Shown here in pieces: positions 1 through 6,028 of a stretch of 6,522 nt of DNA (position 1 is the stretch's first letter; each line of letters opens with the position of its first letter). This DNA comes from an uncultured Clostridia bacterium (GTDB lineage: Bacteria > Bacillota > Clostridia > Christensenellales > Aristaeellaceae), in NCBI GenBank assembly GCA_937874275.1, contig CALNAU010000242.1, forward strand, positions 1 through 6,522, written 5' to 3'. Position numbers and translations under genes: made by a program. The notes beneath the pieces are model-generated. The model was not told the DNA's origin. It was given only the letters and a program-made list of their open reading frames with translations, and made no database searches.

Positions 1-30
1 GTCATTACACCTTCTGTTGTCGGTTGATTG

Positions 31-60
31 TTGACACCCCCGAAACGCCTATGCTAAGAT
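31..60 (+). promoter_or_regulatory. Promoter of the pheST operon
   Basis: A perfect -35 hexamer TTGACA lies at 31-36, followed after 18 bp by TAAGAT at 55-60. A TG dinucleotide at 52-53 gives an extended -10 (TGCTAAGAT). This fits a housekeeping sigma-A promoter, with transcription expected to start near 66-68. It sits directly upstream of the T-box leader, where the promoter for the leader and pheST is required. No other comparable promoter is seen between here and pheS. Confidence 0.8.
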
Positions 61-66
61 GCCCTA

Positions 67-289
67 TCGGCTTTGACGGATGACAACCTCCGGTCAGGGC
101 GCCAGACAGAGAGGGCGGCGGTTGGTGCAAGCGGCCTGTGGCGCTGCGGAGCATTCCCTCCCGAGCCGCCCGGCTGAACCACAGTAGGCCTGGCCGTCCG
201 CCGCGTTAAGGCGTTCAAGCGGAGAAACTCTCCGGAACTTGGGTGGTACCACGCAACACAGCGTCCCTTGCATTGCAGGGGACGCTTTT
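67..289 (+). promoter_or_regulatory. T-box riboswitch, tRNA-Phe responsive, pheST leader
   Basis: This untranslated leader senses the charging state of tRNA-Phe and decides whether transcription continues into pheST. Visible T-box landmarks in order: AGAGAG at 108-113 and the GGTTGGTGCAAG apical segment of Stem I at 120-131; candidate specifier TTC (Phe) at 154-156, followed by CCTCCCGAGCC as is usual after a specifier; the CTGAA...AGTAGG linker at 174-189; and the T-box proper, AACTTGGGTGGTACCACGC, at 236-254. The bulge TGGT at 244-247 would pair with an ACCA tRNA end, consistent with the A discriminator base usual for tRNA-Phe. Stem I arms can be drawn, for example GCGCC 99-103 with GGCGC 140-144. 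An antiterminator can be drawn from GCG 203-205 with CGC 252-254 plus TTAAG 206-210 with CTTGG 238-242. The terminator follows at 261-289. Class and Phe specificity are firm from motifs and context; the drawn helices are hand-folded inferences. Confidence 0.93.
261..289 (+). terminator. Intrinsic terminator of the T-box leader
   Basis: An 11-bp stem (261-271 with 275-285, one T-G wobble) closes on a 3-nt ATT loop and is followed by TTTT at 286-289. It starts 6 nt after the T-box sequence and stands 28 nt before the pheS start, the expected place for the regulatory terminator of a transcriptional T-box. It should form when charged tRNA-Phe is abundant and be avoided when uncharged tRNA-Phe stabilises the antiterminator. 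The bases it shares with the antiterminator are not obvious by eye. Confidence 0.88.
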
Positions 290-307
290 CTGTTGACAAA
301 ATCATGT

Positions 308-312
308 GGAGG
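308..312 (+). promoter_or_regulatory. Ribosome binding site of pheS (decides the start)
   Basis: GGAGG lies 5 nt before the ATG at 318. An in-frame GTG at 306 lies before this site and so is an unlikely start. A further in-frame ATG at 324 would have 11 nt spacing. The ATG at 318 is therefore preferred. Confidence 0.75.
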
Positions 313-317
313 ATGAC

Positions 318-1346
318 ATGAGCATGCAGGATGATATCCGGCGTATCCGAGAGGAGGCCATGCAGGCCTTGGCGGACGCCGCCAGCCTGGCAGATCTGGC
401 GCAGTGGCGCGTGAGCGTGCTGGGCAAAAAGGGCAGCCTGACCGGGCTGCTGCGCGGCATGGGCCAGGTGGACCCGGCGCTGCGCCCGCAGGTGGGCCAG
501 TGGATCAATGCCGCGCGCGAGGAATTGGAAGGGCAGCTGACCCAGCGGGAGGATGCCCTCAAGCGGGAGGCCCGCTCCCGGCAGCTGGCCGATGAGACCA
601 TCGACGTGACCGAACCCCGTGCCCTGCCGCGCGTGGGCACGCAACACCCCAACACCATGGTGCTTGACGAGGTGCTCGATTGCTTTATCGGCCTGGGCTT
701 TGAGGTGGTGGAAGGCCCGCAGGTGGAGCTGGACCACTACAACTTTGAGTTGCTCAACATCCCCAAGAATCACCCTGCGCGCGACGCACAGGACACCTTC
801 TATGTGGATGACAATGTGGTGCTGCGTACGCATACCTCGCCCGTGCAGGCGCGGGTGATGCTGACCCGTCAACCGCCCATCCGCATTGTGTGCCCCGGCC
901 GCGTGTTCCGCGCCGACGAGGTGGACGCCACCCACAGCCCGGTCTTCCATCAGATAGAAGGCCTGGTGATTGACAAGGACATCACCATGGGCGACCTGAA
1001 GGGCACGCTGGACGCCTTTGCCCATCGCCTGTATGGGGCCGATATCCAGACGCGGTTCCGCCCCAGCTTCTTCCCCTTTACGGAGCCATCGGCCGAGGTA
1101 GACCTGACGTGCTTCAACTGCCGGGGCACCGGCTGCCGCGTGTGCAAGGGCACCGGCTGGATCGAGGTGCTGGGCAGCGGCATGGTCAACCCCAAGGTGC
1201 TGGAGATGTGTGGCATCGACCCCAATGTGTATTCCGGCTTCGCCTTTGGCATCGGCCTGGAGCGCATCACCATGCTGCGCTACGGCATCCCGGATATGCG
1301 CCTGCTGTTTGAGGGCGACGAGCGCTTCCTGCGCCAGTTCCGCTGA
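318..1346 (+). CDS. pheS: Phenylalanine--tRNA ligase alpha subunit
   Basis: This is the catalytic subunit of the cytoplasmic alpha2beta2 class II synthetase that charges tRNA-Phe with phenylalanine using ATP. The 342-aa product has the usual family length. Residues 1-90 form the helical, tRNA-contacting N-terminal arm, including LGKKGSLTGLLRGM (35-48). The class II core follows: motif 1 begins near HPNTMVLDEVL (110-120), THTSPVQAR (171-179) contributes to the active site, motif 2 is around GRVFRADEVDATHSP (194-208), and motif 3 is FGIGLERITML (310-320). FFPFTEPSAEVD (251-262) lines the Phe pocket. Ala309 aligns with E. coli Ala294, the residue limiting side-chain size. An insertion holds four cysteines spaced C-x2-C-x4-C-x2-C (265-276), as in Clostridia-type PheS but not in the E. 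coli protein. The start at 318 is chosen from GGAGG spacing. pheT follows after 14 nt, and expression is under the upstream T-box. Identity is certain; only the exact start is open. Confidence 0.97.
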   Translation: MSMQDDIRRIREEAMQALADAASLADLAQWRVSVLGKKGSLTGLLRGMGQVDPALRPQVGQWINAAREELEGQLTQREDALKREARSRQLADETIDVTEPRALPRVGTQHPNTMVLDEVLDCFIGLGFEVVEGPQVELDHYNFELLNIPKNHPARDAQDTFYVDDNVVLRTHTSPVQARVMLTRQPPIRIVCPGRVFRADEVDATHSPVFHQIEGLVIDKDITMGDLKGTLDAFAHRLYGADIQTRFRPSFFPFTEPSAEVDLTCFNCRGTGCRVCKGTGWIEVLGSGMVNPKVLEMCGIDPNVYSGFAFGIGLERITMLRYGIPDMRLLFEGDERFLRQFR

Positions 1347-1360
1347 GGGAGGGAGAGAGA

Positions 1361-3754
1361 ATGAAAACATCTTTGAATTGGCTGCGCCAGTATACAGACA
1401 TCCCGGCAGACGCGCAGCGGTTTGAACGCGATATGATTATGACCGGCACCGCCGTGGAGGGCATTGAGGCCCTGGATGGCGGCATGTCGGGCGTGGTGGT
1501 GGGCCGCGTGCTCAGCTGCGTTGCCCACGAGAACAGCGACCATCTGCATGTGTGCATGGTGGATGCCGGCCAGGGCGAGCCTTTGCAGATTGTATGCGGC
1601 GCGCCCAATGTGAAGGAAGGCCTGCTGGTGCCCGTGGCATTGGTCGGCGCCAAGCTGCCCGGCGGCCACGAAATCAAGCAGGGCAAGCTGCGCGGCGTGG
1701 ATTCCCACGGCATGCTGTGCTCGGCCACCGAGTTGAATGTGCCCCAGGAGCTATATCCATCGGTCGGGGCGGAGGGGCTGTTGATTTTTCAGGAGGAGTA
1801 TGCCCCCGGCAGCGATGTGCGGCCGATACTGGGCATTGACGACCACATCGTGGATGTAGAGGTGCTGGCCAACCGGCCGGACTGCCTGAGCGTATGGGGC
1901 TTGGCGCGGGAGGCCGCCGCCGTGTTTGACGCACCCTTCCGGATGCCGGACATGCACTACACAAAGAGCGATGCCCGCATTGAGGACATGGTCAAAATCC
2001 GCGTTGACAACCCCGAACTATGCCCCCGCTATGCCGGGCGCGTCATCACCAACGTGCGCGTGGGCCCCTCTCCCCTGTGGCTGCGGGCCTATCTGCACGC
2101 CGCGGGCATGCGCGCCATCAACAACATTGTAGACATCACCAACTTTGTGATGCTGGAGACCGGCCACCCCATGCACGCCTTCGACCTGGAGCAGGTGCGC
2201 GGGCGCGAAATCATCGTGCGCCGTGCCCACCCGGGCGAGACGCTGACCACACTGGACGGCAAGCAGCACAACCTCCTTGGCAACGAGCTAATGATATGCG
2301 ACGCCCAGGGGCCCACCGGCCTGGCCGGCATCATGGGCGGCCTGGAGAGTGAGATTACCGAGAAAACGCATAGCATTCTGTTTGAGTGCGCGTCCTTCGA
2401 CCGCGCCAACACGCGGCTGAGCGCGCGCGCCTTGGGCATCCGCACCGAGGCCAGCGGCCGGTTTGAGCGCGGGGTCAATCCCCTCACCGTGCCCCAGGCG
2501 CTCGACCGCGCCTGCCACCTGGTGGAGCAGTTGGGCGCGGGCCAACCGGCACAGGGCATGATTGACATCTATCCGCAACCCACGGCGCCCGCCGTCGTTA
2601 CCGCCTCGTTGGAGCGCATTGCGAAGCGCAGCGGCGTTGCCATCACGGGTCAGGAGATGGCCGATTTGCTGCGGCGGCTGCACTTTGAAGTGACCCTGGA
2701 GGGCGATACGCTGACCGCCACGGCCCCCATCTTCCGCCAGGATATCGAGCAGGAGGCCGACCTGTGCGAGGAGGTGCTGCGTCTGGCCGGATACGACCGC
2801 ATCCCCTCCACGCTGATGCGAGGCGAAATCACCCCCGGAGGCGACAGCCAAACCCGCCTGCGGCAGAAAAAACTTGCCCGCGCGCTCAACGGCCTGGGCT
2901 ACGACGAAATCATCAACTATTCTTTCTTCGGGCAAAAGCAATTGGATAGCCTGGGCCTGTCCTCGGAGGACCCGCGCCTAAACGCGCTGCGCATCCGCAA
3001 CCCGCTAGGCGAGGATACGGCGCTGATGCGTACCACCCTCATCCCCGACATGCTGCGCGTGCTGGCCACCAACATGAGCCGAGGCACTGACCGCGCGCTG
3101 CTGTACGAGTTTGGCACGGTGTTTGACGCGGCCGCCCCAACCGAGGAAGGGTTGATTGCCGAGCGTCCCTATCTGTGCCTGGGCTGTTACGGCGATCAGG
3201 AGAGCTTCTACACCCTGCGTGACGCGGTGCTGACCTTGCTGGCGCAGGAGGGCGTGCCCTACGGCATCACCGCCCAGGCCGAAAACTACCTGCACCCCGG
3301 CCGCAGTGCCATCATCACCAGCGGGCAGGAGACCATCGCCCGCGTGGGCGAGGTGCACCCGGATACCTTGGAGACCTTCGGCCTGGATGGCAGGGCATAC
3401 CTGGCCGAGATTGATCTAGAGAAGCTGTACCAGCACGCCCGGCCTATGGACAAGGTGCGCGATCTGCCGCGCATGCCTGCCGTCAGCCGTGATATCGCGC
3501 TGGTGCTGAACAAGGAGCAGGAGCTGCTGCCGGTGATGAACGCCATCTCTCGTGCAGGCGGTGCGCTGTTGGAAGATGTGCAGTTGTTCGATGTGTACCG
3601 TGGCGCTCAGGCGGGCGAAGGCAAAAAGTCCGCCGCCTTCGCGCTCACCTTCCGCGCGGCCGACCGCACGCTGGAGGAGCAGGAAATCGCCACCCTCATG
3701 GACAAGGTGCAGCGCTCCGTTAAGGCGCAGTTTGGCGCCGAGGTACGAGGCTAA
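1361..3754 (+). CDS. pheT: Phenylalanine--tRNA ligase beta subunit
   Basis: This is the beta subunit of phenylalanyl-tRNA synthetase. It binds tRNA, hydrolyses mischarged Tyr-tRNA-Phe and completes the tetramer with PheS. At 797 aa it is full length. Domains in order: N-terminal B1 (1-40); OB-fold tRNA-binding domain (about 41-155; DHLHVCMVDAG, IVCGAPNV, GVDSHGMLCSATEL); B3/B4 editing domain (about 210-385; NNIVDITNFVMLETGHPMHA at 254-273, GIMGG, GRFERGVNP); B5 (about 410-482; FRQDIEQEADLCEEVLRLAG); a catalytic-like core (about 490-690); and the C-terminal ferredoxin-fold anticodon-binding domain (about 703-797; PRMPAVSRDIALVL). The OB domain is missing from some compact PheT forms but present here. 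GGAGG at 1348-1352 is 8 nt before the ATG, and the gap to pheS is 14 nt, so the two are co-transcribed. A bidirectional terminator follows 17 nt after the stop. No frameshift or truncation is seen. Confidence 0.98.
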   Translation: MKTSLNWLRQYTDIPADAQRFERDMIMTGTAVEGIEALDGGMSGVVVGRVLSCVAHENSDHLHVCMVDAGQGEPLQIVCGAPNVKEGLLVPVALVGAKLPGGHEIKQGKLRGVDSHGMLCSATELNVPQELYPSVGAEGLLIFQEEYAPGSDVRPILGIDDHIVDVEVLANRPDCLSVWGLAREAAAVFDAPFRMPDMHYTKSDARIEDMVKIRVDNPELCPRYAGRVITNVRVGPSPLWLRAYLHAAGMRAINNIVDITNFVMLETGHPMHAFDLEQVRGREIIVRRAHPGETLTTLDGKQHNLLGNELMICDAQGPTGLAGIMGGLESEITEKTHSILFECASFDRANTRLSARALGIRTEASGRFERGVNPLTVPQALDRACHLVEQLGAGQPAQGMIDIYPQPTAPAVVTASLERIAKRSGVAITGQEMADLLRRLHFEVTLEGDTLTATAPIFRQDIEQEADLCEEVLRLAGYDRIPSTLMRGEITPGGDSQTRLRQKKLARALNGLGYDEIINYSFFGQKQLDSLGLSSEDPRLNALRIRNPLGEDTALMRTTLIPDMLRVLATNMSRGTDRALLYEFGTVFDAAAPTEEGLIAERPYLCLGCYGDQESFYTLRDAVLTLLAQEGVPYGITAQAENYLHPGRSAIITSGQETIARVGEVHPDTLETFGLDGRAYLAEIDLEKLYQHARPMDKVRDLPRMPAVSRDIALVLNKEQELLPVMNAISRAGGALLEDVQLFDVYRGAQAGEGKKSAAFALTFRAADRTLEEQEIATLMDKVQRSVKAQFGAEVRG

Positions 3755-3771
3755 GCCAACTTGCCCAACAG

Positions 3772-3807
3772 AAAAATCCATGTCATCCTGCATGACATGG
3801 ATTTTTT
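3772..3807. terminator. Bidirectional intrinsic terminator between pheT and punA
   Basis: A perfect 15-bp stem (3772-3786 with 3792-3806) has a 5-nt loop, CCTGC. The left arm begins with five A and the right arm ends in a run of six T (3802-3807). Read on the plus strand it ends in a U-tract 17 nt after the pheT stop. Read on the minus strand it also ends in a U-tract, about 40 nt after the punA stop. One element therefore can serve both converging operons. The rest of the gap (3808-3845) shows nothing further. Confidence 0.9.
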
Positions 3808-3845
3808 CATTCGCTTATGTGCACCGACATGTTTGACGCGACAGA

Positions 3846-4688
3846 CTACATTGCCTCGGAGGGTTCCTCCGTCAGGTGGTCGATGAGGCTGTCCAGCAGC
3901 GTGCGGAAGTTGCCCCGCACCTTCTCACCCATTTGCAGCACTTCCTCGTGATGGATGGGCTGGTCCAGCACGCCCGCGGCCATGTTGGTGATGCTGCTGA
4001 TGCCCAGCACCCGCATGCCGCTGTGGCGCGCCACGATGACCTCGGGCACGGTGGACATGCCGACAGCGTCCGCCCCCAGCGTGCGCACCATGCGGATTTC
4101 GGCCGGGGATTCGTAGCTGGGGCCGTTCATCCAGCAATACACGCCCTGGTTGAGGTGGATGCCGTGCTTTTGCGCCCGCTCCACCGCGATGGCGCGCAGC
4201 TCGGGGTCAAAGGCATTGCTCATATCAGGAAAGCGCGGGCCAAACTCGTCCAGATTTTTCCCGCGCAGGGGGTTGCGGCCGGACAGGTTGATGAAGTCGG
4301 TAATCAGCATCAGCTCCCCTGCGTTGAAGCCGGTGTTGACGCCGCCCGCCGCGTTGGTGATGATGAGCGTCTTGACGCCCAGCAGCGCCATCACGCGGAT
4401 GGGCATGGTGACCGCGTCCAGCGAGTGCCCCTCATAGTGGTGGAAGCGGCCGCTCATCACCAGCACGCGCTTATCGCGCACCGTGCCCACCACAAACTTG
4501 CCCGCGTGCCCGGATACCGTGGACACGGGAAAACCCGGGATTTTGCTGTAGGAAATCTCCTTGGGGTCGATGAGCGTCTCCTCGTATCCGCCCAGCCCGC
4601 TGCCCAGAATGACGGCGATATCCGCCTGCCCGCAGACCTTGCGCACGGCATCCGCCGCGGTGTGCAGTTTTTTCATCGTAACGGCCAT
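3846..4688 (-). CDS. punA: Purine nucleoside phosphorylase (trimeric, 6-oxopurine type)
   Basis: This cytoplasmic enzyme uses phosphate to split inosine, guanosine and their deoxy forms into free base and (deoxy)ribose-1-phosphate (purine salvage). The 280-aa product has the length of the trimeric PNP family related to human PNP and Bacillus PupG. By comparison with human PNP, phosphate is bound through GSGLGG (29-34, Ser30) and GRFHHYEGH (80-88, Arg81, His83). The nucleoside site is formed by TNAAGG (111-116), NGPSYES (188-194, Glu193), MST (211-213) and SSITNMAAG (231-239). Asn235 matches human Asn243, which favours 6-oxopurines over adenine. The start at 4688 has GGAGGG 6 nt upstream; the next ATG (4676) would be 18 nt from it. 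The frame stays open further upstream, but that part overlaps deoB and is not used. It starts 1 nt after the deoB stop, so translation is probably coupled. The symbol could equally be pupG or deoD by local convention. Confidence 0.96.
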   Translation of the reverse strand: MAVTMKKLHTAADAVRKVCGQADIAVILGSGLGGYEETLIDPKEISYSKIPGFPVSTVSGHAGKFVVGTVRDKRVLVMSGRFHHYEGHSLDAVTMPIRVMALLGVKTLIITNAAGGVNTGFNAGELMLITDFINLSGRNPLRGKNLDEFGPRFPDMSNAFDPELRAIAVERAQKHGIHLNQGVYCWMNGPSYESPAEIRMVRTLGADAVGMSTVPEVIVARHSGMRVLGISSITNMAAGVLDQPIHHEEVLQMGEKVRGNFRTLLDSLIDHLTEEPSEAM

Positions 4689-4689
4689 A

Positions 4690-5856
4690 CTAACCCTCCA
4701 TCTCCCCCAGGAATGATTTGGCTTGGAAACGCTCCTCCAGCCCAAAGAACTCGGCCACCGTGGCGGCAACATCGGCAAAGGTCTGCCGCGTGCCCAGGTC
4801 TAAAGCATTCTTCATGCCCCTGTGCCAGGCGACCAGGGGCACCATCTCGCGCGTGTGGTCCGTGCCGCGGAAGGTGGGGTCGCACCCATGGTCGGCGGTG
4901 ATGAGCAACAGGTCCTCATCGCCCAGCAGCGCCATGATGTCGGGCAGCTTGGCGTCAAAGGCCTCCAGCGCGTCTGCGTAACCGCGCGTATCGCGGCGGT
5001 GGCCGTACACCATGTCGGTATCCACCAGGTTGGTGAAGCACAGGCCGCTGAAAGGCTTTTTGAGGTAGTCGATGGTGGCTTCGATGCAGGCCGCGTTGCC
5101 CGCGGCGTGGTTGGATGCCGTCAGCCCCCGGTGGTTGAAGATGTCCTCAATCTTGCCCACGCCCAGCACCTCATGGCCTGCTGCCTTGAGGGCGTCCAGG
5201 ATCGTCTGGCCGGTGGGGTCCAGCGAGAAATCCCGCCGATTGCCCGTGCGCTTGAACGCGCCTGCCTTGTCCCCCACAAAGGGGCGCGCAATCACGCGGC
5301 CCACGCCATAGGGGCCGGTCAGCAGGCCGCGGGCAATCTCGCACAATTCGTACAGACGGGGCACCGGGATGATGGCTTCATTGGCCGCGATTTGAAACAC
5401 GCTGTCAGCCGAAGTGTACACGATGGGATAGCCGGTGCGCAGATGCTCCTCGCCCAGCTCATCGATGATCACCGTGCCGCTGGCCGCGTAGTTGCCCAGC
5501 GTCTTGGTGCCGATCGCCTCCTCAAAGGCCGCAATCAGCTCCTTGGGAAAGCCATCCGGGAAGGTGGGGAAGGGCTGCGCAAGGCGCAGGCCGGCAATTT
5601 CCCAATGCCCGGTGGTGGTATCCTTGCCGGGGCTTGCGGGCGCCATGCGGCCATAGGCGCCGGCGGCCTCGGGGTCTGGGGTCAGGTGGCTGCCGGGGAT
5701 GTGCGCCAAGCCCAGCGCGTTCAGGTTGGGCAGCTGCAAAGGCTCAGCCTTCGCCAGGTTGCCCAGCGTGTTCGCCCCTTCATCGCCATACAGGTGGGCA
5801 TCCGCGGTCGCGCCAATGCCCACGCTGTCCAGTACTATGATGCATGCTCTTTTCAT
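4690..5856 (-). CDS. deoB: Phosphopentomutase
   Basis: DeoB interconverts (deoxy)ribose-1-phosphate and (deoxy)ribose-5-phosphate, linking nucleoside breakdown by PunA to the pentose phosphate and deoxyribose aldolase routes. It acts in the cytoplasm with two divalent metals (Mn) and belongs to the alkaline phosphatase superfamily. The 388-aa product is the normal family length. Likely metal ligands, by comparison with Bacillus cereus DeoB, are Asp10 (VLDSVG), Asp281 and His286 (DMVYGHRRD), Asp322 and His323 (TADHG) and His334 (TDHTRE). GKDTTTGHWE (77-86) carries the phosphorylated threonine, probably Thr82. The prokaryote-specific cap lies roughly at residues 95-215. An ATG at 5862 is only 2 nt from the GGAGG, while the ATG at 5856 is 8 nt from it, so 5856 is used. 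It is the first gene of the deoB-punA operon, with its own promoter about 25-50 bp upstream. No deoC or regulator gene is visible nearby. Confidence 0.97.
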   Translation of the reverse strand: MKRACIIVLDSVGIGATADAHLYGDEGANTLGNLAKAEPLQLPNLNALGLAHIPGSHLTPDPEAAGAYGRMAPASPGKDTTTGHWEIAGLRLAQPFPTFPDGFPKELIAAFEEAIGTKTLGNYAASGTVIIDELGEEHLRTGYPIVYTSADSVFQIAANEAIIPVPRLYELCEIARGLLTGPYGVGRVIARPFVGDKAGAFKRTGNRRDFSLDPTGQTILDALKAAGHEVLGVGKIEDIFNHRGLTASNHAAGNAACIEATIDYLKKPFSGLCFTNLVDTDMVYGHRRDTRGYADALEAFDAKLPDIMALLGDEDLLLITADHGCDPTFRGTDHTREMVPLVAWHRGMKNALDLGTRQTFADVAATVAEFFGLEERFQAKSFLGEMEG

Positions 5857-5864
5857 ACGCATTT

Positions 5865-5870
5865 CCTCCC
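5865..5870 (-). promoter_or_regulatory. Ribosome binding site of deoB (decides the start)
   Basis: GGGAGG on the minus strand leaves 2 nt to the ATG at 5862 and 8 nt to the ATG at 5856. The second spacing is the workable one and matches that of pheT in this window, so the protein should begin MKRACIIVLD. Confidence 0.75.
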
Positions 5871-5879
5871 AATATCGTC

Positions 5880-5907
5880 AGTATACCAGAATATACCCGG
5901 GTGACAA
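5880..5907 (-). promoter_or_regulatory. Promoter of the deoB-punA operon
   Basis: Read on the minus strand, TTGTCA (5907-5902), a 16-bp spacer and TATACT (5885-5880) form a sigma-A-type promoter. TG at 5888-5887 gives an extended -10 (TGGTATACT). Transcription would start near 5873, only about 17 nt before the ATG and almost at the ribosome binding site. An imperfectly spaced inverted repeat, GTATA-N6-TATAC (5881-5896), overlaps the -10 and could be a repressor site; this last point is inference only. Confidence 0.7.
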
Positions 5908-5929
5908 GCCTTGTAGCGCCGGGGCAAAC

Positions 5930-5943
5930 ATCCCGCGCGGGAT
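5930..5943. repeat. 14-bp perfect palindrome upstream of the deoB promoter
   Basis: ATCCCGCGCGGGAT is fully self-complementary and lies about 23 bp upstream of the -35 hexamer of deoB. The position suits a dimeric regulator, but there is no loop and no family-specific operator that I recognise. In so GC-rich a genome a chance palindrome is also possible. Confidence 0.35.
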
Positions 5944-5980
5944 TCGGGTGGGATAGTCCTGATAATTCATCATCGCATAG

Positions 5981-6013
5981 CAATGCGCCCGCGTGTTGAG
6001 GGCGGGCGCATTG
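5981..6013. other. Strong GC hairpin after sod, without U-tract
   Basis: A perfect 12-bp stem (5981-5992 with 6002-6013; CAATGCGCCCGC and its complement) encloses a 9-nt loop and lies 15 nt after the sod stop. It is placed like a terminator, but neither strand has a T-run after it, so intrinsic termination by the classic mechanism is not supported. It may be a U-less terminator or a 3'-end stabiliser of the sod mRNA. A small alternative hairpin, CGCAT-AGCA-ATGCG (5974-5987), overlaps its lower-coordinate arm. Confidence 0.55.
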
Positions 6014-6028
6014 GTTGGTCACCGTCTG

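Noticed and set aside
293..298. A second TTGACA just before pheS as a possible internal promoter
   Set aside because: No -10 hexamer lies at a suitable distance. The region downstream is the pheS ribosome binding site and start.
306..317. GTG at 306 as the pheS start
   Set aside because: It lies upstream of the GGAGG at 308-312, so that site could not serve it. ATG 318 has a usable 5-nt spacing.
54..1370. A 438-codon open frame on the minus strand across the T-box leader and pheS
   Set aside because: It is exactly antisense to pheS, rich in His/Ala/Gly/Gln low-complexity sequence, has no recognisable domain and runs through a functional leader. It is a by-product of GC-rich codon use.
4689..4778. 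N-terminal extension of PunA by 30 codons into deoB
   Set aside because: The extension overlaps the conserved end of deoB, has no PNP-like sequence, and the GGAGGG at 4694-4699 points to the start at 4688.
3876..5904. Plus-strand open frames of 341 and 360 codons (3876-4901 and 4822-5904)
   Set aside because: They are antisense to punA and deoB, show no family motifs and have a skewed composition. Both minus-strand genes have complete, conserved proteins.
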